From Trichomonas vaginalis G3 (Eukaryota; Parabasalia; Trichomonadida; Trichomonadidae), in assembly GCF_026262505.1 (NCBI RefSeq), contig NC_067206.1, forward strand, positions 25,621,896-25,685,895: 64,000 nt of DNA, in the 5' to 3' direction. Below, in pieces: positions 27,170-36,449 of the stretch. A model generated the notes under the pieces. It searched no databases. It was given only the letters and a program-made list of their open reading frames with translations, and was not told the origin of the DNA. The translations under genes and the position numbers were made by a program. Positions within the stretch are counted from its first letter, which is position 1. The number at the start of each line of letters is the position of its first letter.

Positions 27170-30100
27170 TTCTTACTGGATAAATTTTTATGTTTTTTAT
27201 CTTTTGACGATTTTTTCTTATCCTTATCTTTCTTCTTGTCCTTATCTTTCTTTTTGTCTTTGTCCTTCTTTGATTTATCCTTCTTGGACTTCTCTGCTGC
27301 AGGTGGTGTTGGATTCTGTTTGACTTTAGCACTTGGGTCAGGACCTTGTCTCTGAGACTTAGATATAGATTGTTTAGGAGCTGCTGCTTGTTTAGTTGCT
27401 TCAGCTTGTTGTTTAGCTTGTTCTGCAGCTTGTTGCTTAGCTAATTCAGCAGCTTGTTTATCATTCTCTTCTATTTCCTTTGCACCAGTTGCGACTTCAT
27501 TCTTGAACTTTTGGAGATTCTCAGCAGCATCCATTACCTTATTCGCTCCTTTAAACAATCCATAAAATTTCTGCCGTGGTGGTACTGAAGGTATATTTCC
27601 ACCAATTGCTGGAGGAACTGATGCTTCAGGAGTTGGAGATGGTGTTGGAGTTGCTTCAGGAGTTGGTGTTGGAGTTTTGTCTGAATTGAGATGCTTTTCT
27701 GCTTCAAGAACATGTGTAGTATTTTTCTCCAGGTATGCTTTTGCAACCTCCTTAACTTCTGGACGTTCATTATTTACATCCTGTCTTGGTGTTGATGTTT
27801 CAGTAGCGTTTTCCTGAGTTACATTAACAACAGGTTGCTCAACTGCTGAAACATTAGCTGCTTCAGTAATGTTATGAGTAGTTGAAACATTTCCTGATAT
27901 ACCTTCTCCTGTTGGAACTCTTGGAGCAATTGTTGTGATGTTCGCCATTGCAGGAGTTGGTGTTGGAGTGTCATCAATCTTTCTGTCAGCTTTCGTCGTT
28001 TGCGTTGTAGTATTTGTTGTTTCATTACCATATTTTGCTCTTAGTCTGGTAAGCTCTAACTTCATATGTTCTTCAGGATATGCATACTTATTATATTCAC
28101 CCTTAATATTCTTTTTCCATTCATCGTATTTATCTTCTACTGATTTCTTAATTGATGCTAGTCCGTTTACAGCCAATTCATCAGTACCGTTATCAGTAGT
28201 CTGGTTATATAAAAGATTAGCAGCTGATCTAATTGTGTAATCCGTAAGATTACCAAAACGCTCTATTGTACCTAATGTTGCGTTCTTCAGTTCCTTTCCA
28301 ATTCCTTGTGCAGCATCTTTGACTAAATCAGCACCCCATGCACCAAATCGTCTCACAGGAACCGCTATTGATGGTGTTGGTGAAGGAGATGGAGATGGCG
28401 ATGGCGATGATGTTGCTGCTGCTTTCGCCTTTCTATCAGCTTCTTCCTTAGCCTTTCTATCTGCTTCTTCTTTCTTCTTAAGCTCCTCTAGTTCTTTACG
28501 TTCAGCTTCTTCTTTCGCCTTTCGTTCAGCTTCTTCCTTAGCCTTACGAGCTTTTTCTTCATAATATTTTGTATACTTATCATCAGCCCAATTACCAAGT
28601 GATTTGGCACCTGTTAGTATTCCATTTGCGGTTGATGTTGCTGTTCTTCCGAGCCATCCCCCTACCGCTGAAGCACCATTGCCAATAGCACTACCAGCAT
28701 TTAAAATTCCACGACCAATCCATATCCCTGGTTTTGCCTTTGTATTAAGAGTAAGAAATTCTTCCTTCCTATCTTCAGGTGTAGGATTTGTAACAGTTCT
28801 TACAGTATCAACAACAGTGTCAACACCGGTTCCAATAGCACTACCAACAGTTGTTGCACCAGTTAGAATACCATGGGTAACTAAATCAGTAGCTCTTGAG
28901 ACAACATTATCACTCGAGGCTTTCTCTGCTGGATAGTTTGATCCTTGGTAAGTTCCTGGACCACCTCTATTTGAAGCTTCTCCTTCAACTATTTTCTTCT
29001 CTTCTTGTGCTTGTTCTCTGGCAACACTCAATGCACGTTCTTGTCTTTGAATGTTGTCTTTCTTTAACATGTAACCACCAAGTGTCTGTGGTGGTGTGTT
29101 TTTATCTAGTGCAACATCAATTGCAGCCTTTTCTTTTCGCTTTTCTTCGTCTAACCAATTTTGAATAGATTCTGCATCAGTTGGTTCAGCTGGAGTTGGA
29201 GACGGTGTCGGAGCTTTAGTTGGAGTTGGAGACGGTGTCGGAGCTTTTGTAGGTGTCGGTGATGGAGTTGGAGGTACTGTTGGTGTTGGCTCTGGTGTCG
29301 GAGCTACTGTAGGTTCTGGAGTTGGTTCAACAGTCGGTAAAGGTGTTGGTGCCTTTGTGATTCTTGGAGTTGGCTCTGGTGTTCTAATAGGCGAAGCAGG
29401 TGGTGTATTAGCTCTTTTAAGAACCTGTGATCTTTCCGCTTGATTTGAATCAGATACTGGGTTAGTTGTACTAGGATGTGATACAGGAGTTATTTTTGGT
29501 GTAGGTGTTGGTTTATTTAATGTTATACCATGACTACTCGACATTGGTGGAGGACCTGCGTGAGCAGTTGGTGTCAGAGTTGGCGTTGGAGCTACTGTAG
29601 GAGTAGGTGTAGGAGTTGGTGTTGGAGTCGACATTTGTTTTAACCTCTCCTTATACCAATTCTCCAAATAATAAGCCTCACCCATTAAGTTACTCTGTCT
29701 TTGTTTTATAGAAAATTCACCTAACAGTAATTCATCATGAATCATTTTCTGCAGCTTTGTTGTGTATTCTAACTCCTTCATTAGAACACTCGATGTATTC
29801 GCCAATCCTCTATATTCCTTAATCATCTTATCTAGTTTGTTCATATTTGGTACTTCCTTTTTCCTCTCAGCGTTAATCTCTCTAGATCGTTTCTCCAATT
29901 CTTCAACTACTTTGTAAAGCTTATTTATCTTGACATGTGATTCCTTTATTTTACCAGTCTTTGGATCCTTGTATTTAGCTAATTTCGTCTCTATATATCT
30001 TCGTTTAATGTCATATCCAGGATCACTAGTTTGTAAAGGACGTGAAGGTGGACGAAAATAAGGTATGTTGAAATCTGGATCATCATTAATAGAAATTGCT

Positions 30101-30279
30101 TCTTTTGTCTTACGAACAAAGCCTTTAAAAGGGATTTTACTAGTTGGTGCATAATCCGTTGCAATCAAAAATCCATTTTGTCTTTTTGGGAAAACGATCT
30201 CACCTTTTTGGACATATTCTTTCTCAAAGTATTGCCTAGCATTGTAATTAAAAGCAAGATCATTATATATATCGCGCAA
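27166..30279 (-). CDS. Polinton 1 long Pro/Thr- and Lys-rich protein, about 1037 aa
   Basis: A very long low-complexity protein. An N-terminal globular part of about 220 residues ([20 protein letters not shown]) ends in a coiled coil. Then come several PTPTPTP tracts, two charged helices with [14 protein letters not shown] repeats, glycine/alanine stretches that may enter membranes ([20 protein letters not shown]), and a lysine-rich [10 protein letters not shown] tail. No enzyme domain is seen. Layout suggests a structural or tethering virion protein. Element 2 has only a short Pro/Thr-rich membrane protein (44683-45153) in a similar role. The true start is uncertain and there may be one break near it. 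Confidence 0.65.
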   Translation of the reverse strand: MRDIYNDLAFNYNARQYFEKEYVQKGEIVFPKRQNGFLIATDYAPTSKIPFKGFVRKTKEAISINDDPDFNIPYFRPPSRPLQTSDPGYDIKRRYIETKLAKYKDPKTGKIKESHVKINKLYKVVEELEKRSREINAERKKEVPNMNKLDKMIKEYRGLANTSSVLMKELEYTTKLQKMIHDELLLGEFSIKQRQSNLMGEAYYLENWYKERLKQMSTPTPTPTPTPTVAPTPTLTPTAHAGPPPMSSSHGITLNKPTPTPKITPVSHPSTTNPVSDSNQAERSQVLKRANTPPASPIRTPEPTPRITKAPTPLPTVEPTPEPTVAPTPEPTPTVPPTPSPTPTKAPTPSPTPTKAPTPSPTPAEPTDAESIQNWLDEEKRKEKAAIDVALDKNTPPQTLGGYMLKKDNIQRQERALSVAREQAQEEKKIVEGEASNRGGPGTYQGSNYPAEKASSDNVVSRATDLVTHGILTGATTVGSAIGTGVDTVVDTVRTVTNPTPEDRKEEFLTLNTKAKPGIWIGRGILNAGSAIGNGASAVGGWLGRTATSTANGILTGAKSLGNWADDKYTKYYEEKARKAKEEAERKAKEEAERKELEELKKKEEADRKAKEEADRKAKAAATSSPSPSPSPSPTPSIAVPVRRFGAWGADLVKDAAQGIGKELKNATLGTIERFGNLTDYTIRSAANLLYNQTTDNGTDELAVNGLASIKKSVEDKYDEWKKNIKGEYNKYAYPEEHMKLELTRLRAKYGNETTNTTTQTTKADRKIDDTPTPTPAMANITTIAPRVPTGEGISGNVSTTHNITEAANVSAVEQPVVNVTQENATETSTPRQDVNNERPEVKEVAKAYLEKNTTHVLEAEKHLNSDKTPTPTPEATPTPSPTPEASVPPAIGGNIPSVPPRQKFYGLFKGANKVMDAAENLQKFKNEVATGAKEIEENDKQAAELAKQQAAEQAKQQAEATKQAAAPKQSISKSQRQGPDPSAKVKQNPTPPAAEKSKKDKSKKDKDKKKDKDKKKDKDKKKSSKDKKHKNLSSKK

Positions 30280-30414
30280 AAAATCAAATGTTTGCTGCTT
30301 GAACTTTTGATCGCTAATTATGTACGAATCATCGGACGTTCATTCTCCATTTCTTAACTCGTTCATCAATGAGTTTCCTCTCTTGTTCACTCATTTAAAC
30401 CTCATAAAAATATA

Positions 30415-30822
30415 TTATCTGCGTATAGTGCCACTAATAGCATTAATCCAAGGCATGTCTGATAGTACACGTACTGACTGAACTAATGGCTTATGATTGT
30501 TCCAAATAGCTCCTCCAATGTATGCGTTATACTTATTGTTGTCAATAGTTTGTTGAGGTTGAACTATAGGTGTTTCAACAGGCTTGTCTCTACTGAAGTC
30601 ACCACCAAGAGCTTTATTGAATGCTTTAAGATTCTTCGTTAATGCATTATCTTCACCTAATGTAGTTTTTGCAATTCTTTCACCAAGACTACCGATAACA
30701 CCACCGACTTGACCAACTTGAGGGAAAAGTTTGTTAGCAATGTTAAATCCAGCACCTATTACAAGACCAGGATTTTTTTTCACCATACCCCATCCAGCTT
30801 TAACATAATCGCCAAAACCCAT
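30415..30822 (-). CDS. Polinton 1 small Gly-rich amphipathic protein, 135 aa
   Basis: The first 60 residues (MGFGDYVKAGWGMVKKNPGL and on) are glycine-rich and amphipathic, reminiscent of membrane-active minor virion proteins of adenovirus-like systems. The rest is polar with YNAYIGGAIWNNHK. The family is not recognised, so the comparison is only structural. It lies directly downstream of the ATPase gene on the same strand, 11 bases away. Confidence 0.6.
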   Translation of the reverse strand: MGFGDYVKAGWGMVKKNPGLVIGAGFNIANKLFPQVGQVGGVIGSLGERIAKTTLGEDNALTKNLKAFNKALGGDFSRDKPVETPIVQPQQTIDNNKYNAYIGGAIWNNHKPLVQSVRVLSDMPWINAISGTIRR

Positions 30823-30832
30823 TTATTTCTTC

Positions 30833-31732
30833 TTAAAATAATGTCATCTTTTGTTGCTTAACTTCTTTAAAGTCCGTCTTTCCTGCAACTATATGAACTT
30901 CCATATATGAACGAGGTGTTGGTAGCTCTTTGTATTTGTTCCATAACTCTTCCCAATCTTCTGTTGCTCCTGACTGTTCAATCATTGACTGAAAGTCTCT
31001 CATAGAATAACCTTGAAAGATAACGAAGTCAGTGCATAGTCTCTTAATGTTTAAACATATATGTCTCCATGTTTGACACATGATGACAACAGTATAGTTA
31101 TAATGTCTGACCTTAGTGATGAAGTTCGCTAATGGTGAACGTGGGTCATTCAATAAGTCATGACCACCATAATCGTCTAACACTAATAGAGAATTACTGG
31201 GATACTTTGTGAAAGGATATTTGTTCAACTTCTTTACAACATATATTGCAATCTTCTTATACTCAAACTTTCCATCAGGTTTCCTTAGTTGATGCTTTGT
31301 TAAGATGTGTTCCATCTCCTCTGAAATTTTTTCGAACTTACTTTGAACGAACTCAACAATAGCGTAATACTTTGCTTTCATCTTAACGTTCTTCATTAAA
31401 TAAGGCATAAGTTCTTTATCATCCTTTTTCAGTACTGGTGCTTTAACTTGACTCATAAATGTCTTCGCTGTTTTATCCATTGTTCCTGATGTTGCTGAGA
31501 TAACTATTGAGTCATAATATGGAGTATTAGTGAAGCGGTCTGTTATCATTATATGACGAATAACACCATATGTCTTACCTGAACCCATCTTACCGCAGTA
31601 GAAATAAACACCATTAGTACAAAATGGATAATCATCAGAAAATGGCATAATGAGTGCATTGTTTAGTTCTTTACTATTCTTACGTGCTCCATCATGAAGA
31701 ATCTTATCTACTTGATTAATAACTTTCTCCAT
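30833..31732 (-). CDS. ATP: Polinton 1 A32-type genome-packaging ATPase, 299 aa
   Basis: Looks whole. Walker A is YFYCGKMGSGKTYG at about residues 40-53, and Walker B is SLLVLDDYGGHD at about 180-191; VVIMCQTWRH after it fits the sensor region. This is the FtsK/HerA-type motor of Polintons and large DNA viruses, which pumps DNA into the capsid. Element 2 has a fossil match. In both elements the gene starts 16-18 bases from a divergent conserved gene. Confidence 0.92.
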   Translation of the reverse strand: MEKVINQVDKILHDGARKNSKELNNALIMPFSDDYPFCTNGVYFYCGKMGSGKTYGVIRHIMITDRFTNTPYYDSIVISATSGTMDKTAKTFMSQVKAPVLKKDDKELMPYLMKNVKMKAKYYAIVEFVQSKFEKISEEMEHILTKHQLRKPDGKFEYKKIAIYVVKKLNKYPFTKYPSNSLLVLDDYGGHDLLNDPRSPLANFITKVRHYNYTVVIMCQTWRHICLNIKRLCTDFVIFQGYSMRDFQSMIEQSGATEDWEELWNKYKELPTPRSYMEVHIVAGKTDFKEVKQQKMTLF

Positions 31733-31750
31733 CTTTTAGTTACATATAAA

Positions 31751-32821
31751 ATGTCTAAATATGATGGATTATACTATGAACATGTTATGAATGATGGCAC
31801 GATAAGTGGTAATACAGTCTCATATAAATTACCGAGAGACTTCATTGAATATCCTGCGTCAAAAGCTCTTGAGATAAGAAAGATAAGTCTTGAGCATCCA
31901 GACTTTGAGTTTCTTGCTATTCCATTAGAAATGACAGATTCATCAAAATCAGTGAAAAAAAGGTTTGACATGAGATATTACATAAAACCCAACATGACTA
32001 CACAGGAGTTGAATGAAGGTCTTATGGAAAAAATGACTGAGGCAAGTAGAGAATTTGTTGATTGTTACTATGATTCAAATGAAAATAAATTGAATGTATT
32101 AAGAAAAGGTACATCACCAATCATAACATTACCTTCATACAGTAGTATAGAAAAAAATGCCTTGAATTATAAATATGACATGTCCCTAGGAGATGTGTTG
32201 GATTTCATCACTGCGTTATTAGAAACCACTGAAACAGACACAACATCAAGAAAACCAGAGCTTGTTTGGGAAGATGACCATGGTAGAACATTCACGCAAA
32301 AAGTAATTCCATCGAAAGCAAAATTTTTAGACTTATGGGAAAAAAAATATATCTCGCGAATGCATGTATATTATAGTTTTACCATAGCAGATTTCACTGA
32401 CGAAAATGATAAAGATAAAAAAACATATAAGTACTTTGATGAGCTTTTCATAACTATAGCGAATATCAGGTTTATCCTTGAGCGAAAGGGCAAACCAACA
32501 TATAAATTTGTCGGTTATCAGATAAAAATAAATCCTCTCCTTGAGCCTTTAGTAACGTTGAGTAACATTGCTCATGATAACAAACAATTTATATGTAATG
32601 TGAATGAACAGCTTGTGCCACCAAAATTTTACGATATCACTGGTTATAAAGATGCACTCGTGTTTGAGTTTTATAAGCGCTTTTCATTCAAAAGAGTTGA
32701 AGAATCAACTGATGGTCAAAAAAAGGAATATTATGTAAAAGAACCATATGAAATTCCTAAAGACTCTAATATAATGGTTGAACTTATATTAATGTCTGGT
32801 ACTCAATCTCAACATAAATAG
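31751..32821 (+). CDS. Polinton 1 conserved protein, 356 aa
   Basis: Starts at ATG 31751, 18 bases from the ATPase gene. It matches the partial gene at the end of the window (63696 on): YYEHVMNDGTI / YYEHVMMKPTK, then YKLPRDFIEYPASKALEIRK / YEYPRHWVEYVGGEKAIEIR. Predicted structure is mostly beta strand. Location beside the ATPase and beta content suggest a capsid or assembly protein. The N-terminal layout also resembles the element 2 protein at 47566, so these may be distant paralogues. Confidence 0.7.
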   Translation: MSKYDGLYYEHVMNDGTISGNTVSYKLPRDFIEYPASKALEIRKISLEHPDFEFLAIPLEMTDSSKSVKKRFDMRYYIKPNMTTQELNEGLMEKMTEASREFVDCYYDSNENKLNVLRKGTSPIITLPSYSSIEKNALNYKYDMSLGDVLDFITALLETTETDTTSRKPELVWEDDHGRTFTQKVIPSKAKFLDLWEKKYISRMHVYYSFTIADFTDENDKDKKTYKYFDELFITIANIRFILERKGKPTYKFVGYQIKINPLLEPLVTLSNIAHDNKQFICNVNEQLVPPKFYDITGYKDALVFEFYKRFSFKRVEESTDGQKKEYYVKEPYEIPKDSNIMVELILMSGTQSQHK

Positions 32822-32864
32822 TTTACGTGACAGAAATTTTTTGACACGTAAAGTTTACATTTTA

Positions 32865-33353
32865 ATGGAAGCGAACAACACAGCTCCTGCTAATCCTCTT
32901 GCCATCCAGAAGCCAGAGGACTGTTCTTCAGTCACCTCTGGCGACGAGGAAATATTGATGGGTGGCGAGAGTCCGAAGACCGAGATCAAGATCCCAGATC
33001 TCGATCCTTCAAAACAGACCGCTAGAAGGAAAGGTCCTCAAGCTACTCCTCGAGAGCTACGTTTAATTAAGACCAGCCACAAGTATTTGAAGCAGCTGGA
33101 GGAGTCAAACGTAGCTCTCGAGGAACTAAAGCTCAAGCTGGCTGAAAAAGTAGAGGAAGCGAAAGGTAAAGAGCTCTACATCAGCCAGCTTGAGCATAAA
33201 GTTGACTCTTATGCCAACGAGATCTGCGATCTTCGATCTCGTCTCAACCGTGTGGGACATGAGTCAGACAGCTGGCATGAAAGGTTCCTTATGACTGACG
33301 CATCCTACCATGAATTAAAGCGCGCCATAAGGAACTTAGCCACTGACTTCTGA
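32865..33353 (+). CDS. Polinton 1 coiled-coil protein, 162 aa
   Basis: Starts at the ATG at 32865 (MEANNTAPANPLAIQKPEDC); a longer frame would need TTG. A disordered N-terminal third is followed by a long coiled coil (HKYLKQLEESNVALEELKLK and on). G/C-rich codons set it apart from the neighbouring 356-residue gene. It is the last gene before the right end. The family is not recognised. Confidence 0.6.
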   Translation: MEANNTAPANPLAIQKPEDCSSVTSGDEEILMGGESPKTEIKIPDLDPSKQTARRKGPQATPRELRLIKTSHKYLKQLEESNVALEELKLKLAEKVEEAKGKELYISQLEHKVDSYANEICDLRSRLNRVGHESDSWHERFLMTDASYHELKRAIRNLATDF

Positions 33354-33461
33354 TCCCACACATAAGTTAAGAATAAACGCTTAATTTCATTCATATAACT
33401 CTTATTTTTACTCATATTACTCACATATATCCGCATATAACTTATAGTTCATTGTCACTCA

Positions 33462-33485
33462 GATCACGATCTTTCGATCGTGATC
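33462..33485. other. Perfect hairpin near the right end of Polinton 1
   Basis: Arms GATCACGAT (33462-33470) and ATCGTGATC (33477-33485) with a 6-base loop lie between the last gene and the right inverted repeat. A related GATCACGATCAC occurs at about 20004, just after the fibre gene. It may mark transcript ends; function unknown. Confidence 0.45.
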
Positions 33486-33567
33486 AAACACATAAAAAGG
33501 GAAAAAAAGGGTATAAAGTTATAAATGTAAGGTGTTTATTCTTAAGTTAGTTACTCCAAGTCAGAAG

Positions 33568-33731
33568 ATTATGATTTATCAGCCCCTGCTAGTGAATAAA
33601 GGTTAGTTTACATATGAACGTTTATTTTTACACATATATGCGTACATATGTGCGCCCGTATAGTGTCACTTTTTCATTGTGCCGGTGCCTGTAGCTGTAG
33701 GCTACAGGCAACGCACAATATATACTGTACT
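33568..33731. repeat. Polinton 1 right terminal inverted repeat
   Basis: 164 bases, inverted match of 10024-10199, ending CTGTACT before the target duplication CATAAA. It includes a copy of the stretch that, at the left end, encodes the last residues of the capsid protein. Confidence 0.93.
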
Positions 33732-33737
33732 CATAAA

Positions 33738-34082
33738 TCCACTCAAACTTATTAATTGAAGTTAATTTAGACTCAAAGCTTGATTTACACTCTTTTCATC
33801 AGAATTCTTTACTGATTTAGCTTACTTTTATTCACACTGTAATACATTTGCTTTTCAAGAAAAAGAATTTCAAAAATAATTTCTTGAGAAAAAGCATTTT
33901 CTTACAATACCCATTCCATATTTTTCTAATTAAAAATAAAGACATATAAATTTTTTTTGAAAGACATTTATTTACAACTTTTTATACTTCGTTTAAAGCT
34001 AATTTGAGAAATTGATATTTATTTGTCCATATCAAAGATTTGGGAGAAAAAAATTCTGATACAGTTTCGAAAATTTTTTTAG
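33738..34082. other. Upstream region of the ankyrin-type gene, no other feature
   Basis: AT-rich flank of Polinton 1 that leads into the ankyrin-type gene. A TCAAA lies about 50 bases before the ATG, but it is not a good initiator match. The Polinton may have cut this gene off from its original upstream region. Confidence 0.4.
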
Positions 34083-36163
34083 ATGAGTCATAAGCTCATC
34101 CAGAATTATGAATATATAGCTGCACATATCAAAGATTACATTCAAGAGGAAAAGCTTTTTGATGTTTTTGAACTCGAAGGTTTAAAGAAAATCCTAAGTT
34201 TAGCGAACTTTACATCAGAAGATTTCATTACTCTTCTTAAACAATCTGAATCTACCCTTGATGAAAATGAGTTATATGAATGCGCTCGAAACACTAAAGT
34301 TTCAATTCGCAATTACCAAGAAGTTATTTCAACACTTAAATCTGTTCGAAAATACATGAAATTAACTATATTAGATGGAATTATTGGTTTTTTAGATGAA
34401 ACTGATAAAATTATTTCAGAATCAACAGTAAAAATCCAAAAACTTCAAGCAGAGTTAAATTCCATTCAAAAAGCAAAACAAAAAAGTGACAACGAAATAC
34501 AATTTCTTAAATCCGAACTCAAAGAAAAAGAAACTATAATGTCTCAAATTAATGAAGAAAATTCCACCGATTCGAATCTACTTAAAGAATTCAAATATCC
34601 AAATCAAGCTTCAAAAATTATTTGGAATATCAATACTAACAATATCACAGAATCCACAAAACAGATAATTGAACTCACTAAAATCCAAAAAATTCATGTC
34701 AAAATGGCTCTTTATTTAATTGATACCATTTCAACACTTCGCGTCAAGAATATTGCTGAATATGCAAAATTTTATCAAGATATTTCAAAAGAGTTTTCTT
34801 TAATTATCAAACCAGAAAATGAAGATTTAGCAACATTATTATCCTATAAAGGTTTCAATTTTAAAGATTTCAAACCTTACAAAACAGAAGAAGACATTCT
34901 AAATATCTATGAAATAGGTAGCCTTTTATATTTTATCGCTTGGGATAAAATCGATGATCTTAAAAGTGAATTCCCAAACCTAGATGCTAATGAGAAATGC
35001 CATGATTTAACACCTCTTGAGTGCGCATGCAAATTTGGATCAGAGTTATGTTTCAAATACCTGAAAAATCAAGGTGCAAAATATACTGAAAATACTGCAA
35101 AATTTGCTTCTAAAGGCGGAAATAAAAAAATTTTCTCACAAATGCTAAACGACGGTCAATCATTTAACGGTTTAATCGACATTGCATTGATTCACCGAAA
35201 TTACGAACTTGTGAATTATCTTTCAACACGTTTTGATCAACATCCTTCTTCAGAAATAGCAAAATTTTTGTATTATGGGAATTTTGATACTGCATCATAT
35301 CTAATGCAAAATGGAAATAGCGTGAACAATAAATTTATTCTCTTTCTTTTAATATCAATCATATTTTTATGAAATTCTCTTTCTTTTAATATCAATCATC
35401 GTTTTATAGAATTCTCTTTCTTTTAATATCAATCATCGTTTTATAGCATTCTCTTTCTATTTATATCATCATCTTTTATGCCATTTCTATTTATTATCAA
35501 TCATCGTTTTATATCATTCTCTTTCTTTTAATATCAATCATTGTTTTATAGAATTCTCTTTCCTTTAATATCAATCATCGTTTTATTTTATTCTTTTTAT
35601 ATTAACGAATGTCCACTTAGCATTGCAATTAAACAAAATACACCTGAAATTATCAAATTATTAATTGAAAATGGAGCAGACGTCAATACTAAACTTATCA
35701 ACTTTTCTTTAATATCAATCATCGTTTTATGACATTCTCTTTCTTTTAATATCAATCATTGTGTTATATCATTCTCTTTCTTTTAATATCAATCATCGTT
35801 TTATAGCATTCTCTTTCTTTTATTATCAATCATCGTTTTATAGCATTCTCTTTCTTTTAATATCAATCATCGTTTTATAACATTCTCTTTCTTTTATTAT
35901 CAATCATCGTTTTATAGCATTCTCTTTCTTTTATTATCAATCATCATTTTATAGCATTCTCTTTCTTTTAATATCAATCATCGTTTTATAACATTCTCTT
36001 TCTTTTAATATCAATCATTGTGTTATATCATTCTCTTTCTTTTAATATCAATCATCGTTTTATTTTATTCTTTTTATATTAACGAATGTCCACTTAGCAT
36101 TGCAATTAAACAAAATACACCTGAAATTATCAAATTATTAATTGAGCACGGCGCTTCAAAATA
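34083..36163 (+). pseudogene. Trichomonad coiled-coil/ankyrin-repeat (DUF3447-type) gene split by a minisatellite
   Basis: A host gene. The open frame 34083-35372 (429 codons) begins MSHKLIQNYEYIAAHIKDYI, the usual start of a very large trichomonad family. A coiled coil follows at about residues 115-165, then DUF3447/ankyrin repeats (HDLTPLECACKFGSELCFKY, and on). From 35334 a 37-bp minisatellite interrupts it; 37 is not a multiple of 3, so each unit shifts the frame and stops follow. Two nearly identical ankyrin pieces (ECPLSIAIKQNTPEIIKLL) remain at about 35605-35700 and 36085-36163, the second ending ..EHGASK and a stop as such genes often do. A shortened 429-residue product may still be made. 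No clear initiator is seen. Confidence 0.75.
35334..36066. repeat. 37-bp minisatellite inside the ankyrin-type gene
   Basis: About 16-17 units built on CATTCTCTTTCTTTTAATAT plus CAATCATCGTTTTATAG. They lie in two blocks, 35334-35590 and 35699-36066, separated by one ankyrin-coding piece. The ankyrin piece plus its flanking unit edge (starting at about 35579 and 36056) is itself duplicated, so units and gene piece were copied together. The array is polypyrimidine/AT-rich on the plus strand. Confidence 0.88.
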
Positions 36164-36203
36164 ATTTTACCATAGCACTTTCTAACATCCATATTTAAAT
36201 AAA

Positions 36204-36239
36204 ATAAATTTTTGCGATAAAATTATTTCCAAGTAGTAA
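36204..36239. repeat. 36-bp direct repeat flanking the mariner, left copy
   Basis: This ends two bases before the mariner. The second copy is at 38539-38575, about 10 bases beyond the right end, with one substitution and one indel (shared core GCGATAAAATTATTTCCAAG). Most likely the mariner inserted at a TA inside an old tandem duplication. Confidence 0.75.
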
Positions 36240-36449
36240 ATATAGGATGTCCAAAGGTGCGTTTAGCACAGCACTCTATATGAGACTATTAAAGGAGATA
36301 TATGCTGATTATAAATATATAATAAAAAATATGAATATATGTATATGATGAGTATGTTGTATTTTGGCGCCATGCCGGGATATAAAATGAATTTTGAGAC
36401 AAGAGGCGGTTTCGCGGGAAATTTTGGCGGGATTTTTTTCATTTTTTTA

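Larger units (their letters stand above)
10024..33731. mobile_element. Polinton/Maverick element 1, both ends present, mildly broken
   Basis: A 23.7-kb self-synthesising DNA element. Both ends read AGTACAG inwards, carry terminal inverted repeats of 176 bp (left) and 164 bp (right), and are flanked by a 6-bp target duplication CATAAA (10018-10023, 33732-33737). Six-base duplications and AG...CT ends are the Polinton hallmark. Parts: major capsid, DNA polymerase B, fibre, integrase, packaging ATPase, Dam-type methyltransferase and about 18 smaller genes. The two inverted repeats differ by about 5 substitutions and one 11-12 base indel over some 164 bases, which suggests a fairly recent insertion. 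It is a fossil with about two or three breaks. Confidence 0.95.
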
